Shown here: in pieces, positions 30,680 to 36,315 of the stretch
Position numbering within the stretch: the first letter of the stretch is position 1
Layout of the letters: the number at the start of each line of letters is the position of its first letter
Assembly (NCBI GenBank): GCA_018821785.1
Contig: JAHJLI010000229.1
Coordinates: 1-36,315, forward strand
Reading direction: 5' to 3'
Length of the DNA stretch: 36,315 nt
DNA from: Pseudomonadota bacterium
GTDB lineage: Bacteria > Desulfobacterota > Desulfobulbia > Desulfobulbales > Desulfocapsaceae
Notes under the pieces: generated by a model
The model's input: only the letters and a program-made list of their open reading frames with translations
Databases searched by the model: none
Told to the model about the DNA's origin: nothing
Program-made: the position numbers and the translations under genes

Positions 30680-30984
30680 AATATTGTCGTTTCCTTTTGC
30701 ACATGACTGAAAGTATTCAGCCTTTTCCAGAGAACACACTCAGGTCGAGACACTAGTTTGCGCCCGCAGAACAGATATGAATATTTGTTATGAACTGAAG
30801 GTGGCGATAGACCTTAATCGAAAATAAAAAGGTCTATAACTAACACATTGTCATCTTTCAGGCAAGAATTAACATGTAAGACACGAAGAGTGAATCAAGG
30901 GAACTTATTGATTTGGCGTGATTGACATCGCATCTCATCTAGCTTTTAAAAAATCGACTTCGGCTGAAGGGGATTGAAAATGTA
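30680..30984. other. intergenic region with one hairpin
   Basis: No gene is seen in these 305 bases. ATAGACCTT (30807-30815) and AAGGTCTAT (30829-30837) form a perfect 9-pair stem with a 13-base loop, which lies downstream of the AlgX-like gene and may end its transcript. The promoter of the spermidine-synthase-like gene should also lie here, but no clear boxes were found. Confidence 0.5.
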
Positions 30985-33069
30985 TCAACTCTTATTGGAG
31001 TCTGTCGGAATACTTTTTCTGCTCAGCGCCCGAACTCTTGCCTGTTGCACCTGCTCAGTGTTTGTAGGCGGTGGTTGAAGAAGATACATATTCAACACTT
31101 CCTGGATCACCAGGTTTGGCAGATGTTTCTCGAAAGGTTCGGAATAAAAGCTATAGACCGTTCTGAAATTGATGGTTTTTTTTGCATGAGCAGAAAAAAA
31201 ACCGAGAAATTTTTCGGAAAAAGAATCGCCAATCACAAATATAGTATCAATTTTTCCTGATTTATTGATTAAATCCCTCGTGCCGACAACATTGCCGTTG
31301 AAGGTTTCATAGATCGGTTCCGGCAAGCTGTAGTCGTTAATGCCCTTTGTTGCAAATTCGCCAACATCGGCCAGCGGGGTACCTGGTCGTGGATGGAAAG
31401 TCAGATAGGGTTCGTTACGGTGGCGGACCGGGTCCAAACCAAGAAGATTGATAAATGGGGCGTGCACCCAGTCCGGTCGAGTTTTTATGGAGAAGTCCTC
31501 AATTGGTGTTGGGGATATCTGGTATTGCGGGTATTTCCGATTGACCTCATCAATGATCGCTCGATAGGCGATATAGGCCCCATAATAGGTCCAGTGAAAG
31601 TCAGTTCGGTAGTATAACGGGGTCGATGCCAGGGTGTTTTGTTCTTCGGCACGCAGTTTGGCCTGGTGCAGAGCTGAGGCGAGGTCGACAACGGGAACCG
31701 ACGAATGGAGTTTCAGATGGGCAATCAACTGGTCGTAGCGGGTTGGGAGGTTCAAGGCCTCTTTGGTTTCGAGGATTTTGGCTGGGAGATTTTCCGGATA
31801 GACCTGGGCCTTTGACGGAGCAAGAGTAAAGATATAATCTATGCCTTTCTCTTTAAGCCAGTAGTATCTCTCCTCAAGGCAGATACGCCAGGCCTCGAGT
31901 TCCTTGTCGGTGTAAGGGATGAGCCCCATATAATCAGTAACATTATCGAAATGGGCAGTGATATCCCGTTCAACCCGCTGCTCTCCATAACCTTCGAAAA
32001 ACATGCCGTTTTTGCCAAGGATTGCCTTAGGAGTTGCAGAAAACCCGAAGCCGAACATTTTAATATTGGCGTTCAGGTGGATGAGTTCGGTTCGCAGGGA
32101 AAAGCATTGAATCAGATTGTTTTCTATGCCTTTTACCAGGTTGATACTGGATTCATGCCATTCTTTCAGGCTGTTTCCTGTAAAATCAGCCATTAGTTGT
32201 CTAGAGGCGTCGATAAAATTTCTGTCTGGATACAAGGTTCGGGTGAACGGATAGATTACAAGAAGAAGAAAACAACTCGTTGTCAGCAGTGCTTGAATAT
32301 TTGGGCCAGAGAGCGATAACCTGATCCTCCCTGAGACGACAACGGCAGCAACTGTATGTAGGAGCGTTGCAGCGAACAATGTGCAGGCAGTTATTGTTAA
32401 AAGGCTGGACCATTGGAAGGCCCAACAAAGGAGCACAAGCACAAGGGGACCGATTGCCAGGGTGAACCGGATAGAATGAGGCGGGGATTGCAGCCACTTT
32501 CGGGCACAGAAGAGCAGAGCACAGAGGTTAACGAGAAAGAACAGCAAAAAGGGGAGGATCTTAATGACAGGCGGCAGAGGAATCGGCAACTCCTGGAACT
32601 GGAAATAGAGCTGCGGATCGATGCTGTTAGAAGTGATTTCCAGACCCTTTTCCGACAGCTGCCATTTTACGTCAACGCTTTTGATCAGGAGTGCGGCAAG
32701 ATCCTTTGCCTCAAGTTTTTTTGTGATTCCAAATCTCTCGAAAGTTAAATCCAGCAGCACAACACGACCTTTCCCGATCAGCGGATCCAGGCGTAGGGGC
32801 TGCTTGGTCGGGTAGGCGGATATGACCAGTTCAGGCGTGCTTTGTCCTTTCGGGAATTTAATGGCTGAGCTTTTATTTTCTCTATAGGCACCATTTGCTT
32901 TTGGCAAATAAATGGTGAGGATGTCGCCGTCCTCGGCATCAAGATGGGGTCGGATGATGATTGTGTTCAGTGGTTTCTCTAAAGCGGCGAAGAACACTAA
33001 GAGAGTCAGGAGAACAATCGTTGCAAAATAGTATCCTGCCTGAAAGAGAGGGCGTCTGCTCTGTAACAT
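30985..33069 (-). CDS. AlgX/AlgJ-like SGNH O-acetyltransferase with membrane N-terminus
   Basis: A 694-residue protein. Helix 1 (about 12-30) is followed by a beta-rich extracytoplasmic part (about 35-155), a cluster of helices (about 165-300), then a periplasmic SGNH domain (about 325-670). The SGNH catalytic features are FVIGDSFSEKF with Ser616 as nucleophile and TDFHWTYYG with Asp490/His492, the DxHW arrangement of AlgX/AlgJ. Such proteins transfer acetyl groups onto exported polysaccharide. ATG at 33069 follows the AlgI-like stop by 10 bases, so the pair is coupled; AlgI moves acetyl across the membrane and this enzyme uses it. The long N-terminal extension with extra helices is unlike classical AlgJ or AlgX. 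Confidence 0.85.
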   Translation of the reverse strand: MLQSRRPLFQAGYYFATIVLLTLLVFFAALEKPLNTIIIRPHLDAEDGDILTIYLPKANGAYRENKSSAIKFPKGQSTPELVISAYPTKQPLRLDPLIGKGRVVLLDLTFERFGITKKLEAKDLAALLIKSVDVKWQLSEKGLEITSNSIDPQLYFQFQELPIPLPPVIKILPFLLFFLVNLCALLFCARKWLQSPPHSIRFTLAIGPLVLVLLCWAFQWSSLLTITACTLFAATLLHTVAAVVVSGRIRLSLSGPNIQALLTTSCFLLLVIYPFTRTLYPDRNFIDASRQLMADFTGNSLKEWHESSINLVKGIENNLIQCFSLRTELIHLNANIKMFGFGFSATPKAILGKNGMFFEGYGEQRVERDITAHFDNVTDYMGLIPYTDKELEAWRICLEERYYWLKEKGIDYIFTLAPSKAQVYPENLPAKILETKEALNLPTRYDQLIAHLKLHSSVPVVDLASALHQAKLRAEEQNTLASTPLYYRTDFHWTYYGAYIAYRAIIDEVNRKYPQYQISPTPIEDFSIKTRPDWVHAPFINLLGLDPVRHRNEPYLTFHPRPGTPLADVGEFATKGINDYSLPEPIYETFNGNVVGTRDLINKSGKIDTIFVIGDSFSEKFLGFFSAHAKKTINFRTVYSFYSEPFEKHLPNLVIQEVLNMYLLQPPPTNTEQVQQARVRALSRKSIPTDSNKS

Positions 33070-33079
33070 CAAATATATT

Positions 33080-34534
33080 TTAAAACCTGAAATAGAGAAA
33101 TGGGTTATGAGTCCCGCTGATCAGCTGAGCTGAGCTATAAATAATGATTACTGACACCCATAGTACTGGAATAACAGTCATTAGTGTGGCATAGATGGTA
33201 CGTTGTGTATTGCCTCCGGTTTCACCGAGGGTGTATATTTTTGCCAGAACTTTTGGGGCAACGGGAAACATGAAGACTATACCAATAGCCAGAGCCAGGT
33301 AAAACTCATTATTGATTGTGGCAAAAAGTCGGGCGTCCAGATACGGTGCAGTATTGAAATTTCCAAGACCTGCCAAATAGTCCAAAGCCCGTGGCAGCGA
33401 TTCCGCTCGAAAAAACACCCAGCCGACCATGAAGACAATGGCGGTGTAGGTGTGCTGAATGAACCGTGGCAGTTCTCCCAATATCCGTCCCAGTCCACAT
33501 CTTTCAAGGACGAGAAACAGGCCGTGGTAGAGTCCCCAGACGATAAAATTCCAGCTGGCTCCATGCCAAAAACCGCAGAAGAAGAAAACTGTCAGCAGAT
33601 TGAAGTAGGTGCGGCATCCCCCTTTGCGGTTTCCCCCAAGGGGGATATACAGGTAGTCTTTAAACCACGAAGAGAGTGAAATGTGCCAACGCCGCCAGAA
33701 ATCCTGAATGGATGTGGCGCTGTAGGGGTAGTTGAAGTTTTCCAAAAACCGGAAACCAAACATTCTGCCCAGGCCGATGGCCATGTCCGAATAGCCTGAG
33801 AAATCGTAATAAATTTGTAGAGAATACGCGATCATCCCGAGCCAGAGGAAACCGGCGGGCAGAGTTTCACTGGGCAGGGAAAAGATATGGTCGGCAACCG
33901 CCCCGACATTATTGGCGATAAGCACCTTCTTGCCGAGACCGGTGACAAAGCGCTGGATACCGTATTGAAAACAATTGAGGGTTACCGATCGATTGGCAAT
34001 CTCCAAGGCGACATCCCGGTATCGGACAATGGGGCCGGCTATCAGCTGAGGGAAAAGAGCAATATAAAGGCCAAGGTTTATTGGTTGCCGCTGGGCATCT
34101 ACCTGGTTGCGGTATACATCGACGATATAGGAAATAGCCTGGAATGTAAAAAAAGAGATGCCGATGGGCAGATGAATGGGAGCCAGGGTGATTGTTTTTA
34201 AAGAGCCAACGGCCAATAGCCCGTTAAAGGTTTCGACAAAAAAATTGCCGTACTTAAAAAAGACCAGCGGTGCTAGATTCAAAAAAATCCCCGCCCCGAG
34301 GATCAGGCGACAGGATTTGCCATAGCTCCGTGCTTTCTCAATCGACAAACCCACCAACCAGTTGATGACTATGGAAAACAGCATCAGCAGGACATACCCA
34401 CCCTCTCCCCAGGTATAAAACAAGAGACTGGCAGTGAGTAAAACGAAGTTTCTTGTCCGGATCGCAGCAGAGTAATAAAGAATCAGAATGCCGGGCAGAA
34501 AAAGAAAAAGAAAAAGAAGCGAGCTGAATATCAT
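33080..34534 (-). CDS. AlgI-like MBOAT acetyl-transferring membrane protein
   Basis: A 484-residue MBOAT protein, the normal AlgI length, with about ten helices. The family blocks are FFTFQAISYIVDVYRNQ, FPQLIAGPIVRY, YYDFSGYSDMAIGLGRMFGF and FWRRWHISLSSWFKDYLYIP. The catalytic histidine is His324 in FCGFWHGASWNFIVWG; a second His337 lies in GLYHG. It transports activated acetyl groups to the outside for polysaccharide O-acetylation. The conventional AlgI-type start MIFSSLLFLFLFLPG (ATG 34534) is preferred over upstream in-frame codons, though the Shine-Dalgarno is weak. It is paired with the AlgX-like gene. Confidence 0.93.
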   Translation of the reverse strand: MIFSSLLFLFLFLPGILILYYSAAIRTRNFVLLTASLLFYTWGEGGYVLLMLFSIVINWLVGLSIEKARSYGKSCRLILGAGIFLNLAPLVFFKYGNFFVETFNGLLAVGSLKTITLAPIHLPIGISFFTFQAISYIVDVYRNQVDAQRQPINLGLYIALFPQLIAGPIVRYRDVALEIANRSVTLNCFQYGIQRFVTGLGKKVLIANNVGAVADHIFSLPSETLPAGFLWLGMIAYSLQIYYDFSGYSDMAIGLGRMFGFRFLENFNYPYSATSIQDFWRRWHISLSSWFKDYLYIPLGGNRKGGCRTYFNLLTVFFFCGFWHGASWNFIVWGLYHGLFLVLERCGLGRILGELPRFIQHTYTAIVFMVGWVFFRAESLPRALDYLAGLGNFNTAPYLDARLFATINNEFYLALAIGIVFMFPVAPKVLAKIYTLGETGGNTQRTIYATLMTVIPVLWVSVIIIYSSAQLISGTHNPFLYFRF

Positions 34535-35484
34535 CTGAAAAAACCGGGGCGAACTCGAAGTCAGGTGGTTTGTGCACTGCCTTGGCAAGAGTCAGACAGT
34601 CAAAATATGTGTTTCACCTTGCAACTTGGGTCGCAAGGCACGGTACTTCCTTTTTAATTCAAACGTGGGCTGGTGTGGTGGCAACACAATATCTGATTAC
34701 ACATAAAGCTCAAGCTATTTTTTCTAAAGGGTGACTTCGTTCCCACAGTTATGGTTGCTTGGGCCCGACCAAAATGTTAGCAACGCTTATCCCGAAAGAG
34801 GAGTGGACGTTCGATAAAGGTATAAGTTGCAGTGCTGACAAGGAAGGTGAGCACCAGAGCCACCACGAAGGTGCCGGTGTTTCCTATGTTGCCATAGTTT
34901 CCAGACAGATGGGCGACGTCTCTAATAAGAACAGTATGAAGCTCCGGTTCATTGCCCAGAAATTGTTCAAGTCAAGGTTGGAGACTTCCCTGTTGCAGAA
35001 TAAGGCTCTTAACCGGGAAAAATTCAAACGGACAACACTGCTCATCGCATTCCGATAATTGATTCGCTGAATCCTCGCAAGATTTTGTATCGACAGGCTA
35101 GCTTCAATTTCAACCGATTAAAAAGGGGTATAGTGGCCCAGCAATGATTCTGCTGTGCATCTCTGCCTGTCGCTGAAAGCTACTTGCTTGTTCCATAAAG
35201 TGTGGCAGAACCTGGAAGCCTCTAGGATTTTGAACACTCATGTCTCTACTGAAAGAATATATTCTGTTTTGCAACCATTTTGCTTCTTGTCGCTCCTGAT
35301 GTTGTTTGGTAATACTAGCCGAGCTTTCTATTTGCTATTGTTGATGTTTTTCAAGAAAATGATATGACTCGAAGAGAAAGATAAATCAATTATTATTATC
35401 ATTTACGTGTTTTTTCGTGATCTTGGTTTGAAGTCTGAAAGTTGAGTTGTTAGCCATTTTTGAACAAATCCTAGCGGCATCCGT
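34535..35484. other. long intergenic region with an acyltransferase remnant
   Basis: These 950 bases contain no intact gene that I can support. The minus strand at 34777-34971 keeps a 64-residue acyltransferase-3-like C-terminus (listed separately). CCTTGC...GCAAGG at 34617-34638 is a small inverted repeat. The rest is AT-richer than the coding blocks and looks like decayed sequence. The promoter of the AlgI-like gene should lie near 34540-34650, but no clear boxes are visible. Confidence 0.5.
34777..34971 (-). pseudogene. C-terminal remnant of an acyltransferase-3 (OafA-like) protein
   Basis: Reading the minus strand from an in-frame TGA (34972-34974) to TAA (34777-34779) gives 64 residues ending GTFVVALVLTFLVSTATY followed by TFIERPLLFRDKRC. 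A last hydrophobic helix followed by a Y-x-FIERP-type tail is the standard end of acyltransferase-3 membrane proteins. There is no start codon with the body of such a protein upstream; the other frames upstream also lack its catalytic motifs. It is therefore a decayed remnant, in the same direction as the adjacent AlgI-like gene, suggesting an earlier or alternative acylation gene was lost here. A frameshift within the sequenced assembly is a less likely alternative. Confidence 0.6.
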
Positions 35485-36315
35485 ATGGCTCTAAGAAAAT
35501 ACTTTTCTCAATTAATGCCCTGTCACAGAATACCCGTACCAATAGTGATCACTATCACATTGATTGCTCTTGCCCTGATACTGCGATCGACATTTGCATG
35601 GATCAGTGTAAATCATTTGCCGGCGACGAGCGACGAGGCTTCTAGCGTATTGCTAGCAAAGATGATTTTCCAAGGTCAGTTTCCTCTACTCTTCATTGGC
35701 CAGCCCTACCAGTTTCCATTTGAGTCATATTTGATGGCACCATTTGTGGAATGGCTACCGCGCAATGCCTTTGGAGCTCGCTATCAAACATTTACATTAG
35801 GGATTTTTTCGGTATTGGGTTTTCTGCTCATTACCCGCGCTGCTTTTAGCAAGGGGTCGCGCTGGCCAGCGGCATTGCTTATACTTTTTCCATCGGCCTA
35901 CCAGCTTTTGTTCACATCCGCCTACGCACCTCCTCAGTATTCAATGGCACTCACCTTGTCGTGGATAAGTATTTTCCTTGTGCTCCGGTTTAGACAAAAG
36001 GAAAACATGGTCCTCCTTCTCTTCACCGGTTTGATATGCGGTTTGGCTTTCAGTAATCATATGCTCACGGTAACAATCAGCATTGGAGTGTTTGCACTAC
36101 TTCTATTTGGCGGCAACATCCATCGCGACTTGAAAGGGGTGCTATTTTTTGGAGCAGGGGCAATCCTTGGAGCCACACCCTATCTTCTGGCAATATGGCT
36201 TAAGCCGGGAGCCTACGAAATGTTGCCGTCGACGTTTTCTCTCAAACTTGCACTTTTGCGTTTGATGGACTCTGTATTGACGGAAACCTTTGCCAGTGCC
36301 ATGGGGGTTAATCCA
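35485..36315 (+). CDS. multi-pass membrane protein, GT-C-like, N-terminal part (partial)
   Basis: An open frame of 277 codons starts at ATG 35485 and reaches the right edge without a stop. The protein begins MALRKYFSQLMPCHRIPVP; helix 1 is at about 18-38. The first loop reads NHLPATSDEASSVLLAKMIF, with adjacent acidic residues, then GQPYQFPFESYLMAPFVEWL. Several more helices follow. An acidic pair just after helix 1 fits GT-C glycosyltransferases of the ArnT/PMT style, which use lipid-phosphate sugar donors. A TGA lies 24 bases upstream in frame, so no longer version exists; the Shine-Dalgarno is weak. It diverges from the minus-strand glycan genes and may open another unit of the same region. 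Confidence 0.72.
   Translation, partial: MALRKYFSQLMPCHRIPVPIVITITLIALALILRSTFAWISVNHLPATSDEASSVLLAKMIFQGQFPLLFIGQPYQFPFESYLMAPFVEWLPRNAFGARYQTFTLGIFSVLGFLLITRAAFSKGSRWPAALLILFPSAYQLLFTSAYAPPQYSMALTLSWISIFLVLRFRQKENMVLLLFTGLICGLAFSNHMLTVTISIGVFALLLFGGNIHRDLKGVLFFGAGAILGATPYLLAIWLKPGAYEMLPSTFSLKLALLRLMDSVLTETFASAMGVNP

Noticed and set aside
34759..35058. Plus-strand open frame of 99 codons
   Set aside because: It has no recognisable feature and overlaps the minus-strand acyltransferase remnant, which explains the openness better.
35155..35367. Plus-strand open frame of 70 codons in the right intergenic region
   Set aside because: No ribosome site, no motif, and it ends well before the partial membrane protein gene.
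1..36315. CRISPR arrays, tRNA or rRNA genes, integrase or transposase genes
   Set aside because: None seen on either strand by eye; no regularly spaced repeats, cloverleaf ends or recombinase motifs were noticed.

Overview
The window looks like a chromosomal accessory region from an anaerobic Gram-negative bacterium, most likely a Desulfobacterota (deltaproteobacterial) sulfur- or metal-respiring lineage. This rests on a respiratory arsenate reductase operon with an NtrC-type sigma-54 activator and a -24/-12 promoter, an Acr3 efflux system, a TorD chaperone and Desulfobulbales-like gene styles. The taxonomic placement is inference; there is no rRNA or marker gene here.

Layout. (1) 1-531, minus strand: the N-terminal part of a PHP-like protein that runs off the left edge. 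(2) 561-4428, plus strand: a first arsenic/thiol cassette of ArsR repressor, ArsP/SO_0444-type permease, a small CxxC thioredoxin-like gene broken by one in-frame TAA, a DGC-family cysteine protein, a secreted thioredoxin and a CcdA-like membrane reductant carrier. ArsR-permease is bracketed by two related palindromic repeats and carries two matching 18-bp operators. (3) 7350-4564, minus strand: a second arsenic operon of ArsR, Acr3 and a radical SAM/SPASM protein. (4) 7589-12103, plus strand: a tandem PhnD-like periplasmic binding protein, a membrane histidine kinase and a sigma-54 response regulator, resembling the AioXSR arsenic-sensing logic. (5) 12354-17538, plus strand: a -24/-12 promoter followed by arrA, arrB, a TorD-type chaperone (arrD) and a four-cluster ferredoxin-like protein. 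No membrane quinol-oxidising subunit (arrC/NrfD) is present. (6) 17599-20855: a convergent TauE/SafE permease and a Kef-type CPA2 antiporter. (7) 20976-36315: a surface-polysaccharide region with a polysaccharide deacetylase, then a long minus-strand series (giant repeat-bearing GT2, polytopic membrane protein, secreted lipocalin-like protein, GT2-methyltransferase fusion, membrane spermidine-synthase-like protein, AlgX/AlgJ-like SGNH protein, AlgI-like MBOAT), a remnant of an acyltransferase-3 gene, and a partial multi-pass protein cut by the right edge.

How the genes may work together. The periplasmic binding protein would detect an arsenic oxyanion and signal through the kinase and sigma-54 regulator to switch on arrAB, so that arsenate is respired in the periplasm. 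The arsenite formed would be expelled by Acr3 and possibly by the permease, both under ArsR control, while the thioredoxin/CcdA/DGC module would handle thiol chemistry. The polysaccharide region is a separate functional block that probably builds and O-acetylates an exported glycan.

The most noteworthy items are the tandem-domain sensor with a C-terminal CxxxCH, the unassigned radical SAM/SPASM protein in an arsenic operon, the duplicated ArsR operators, the single-nonsense thioredoxin gene and the hidden acyltransferase remnant.
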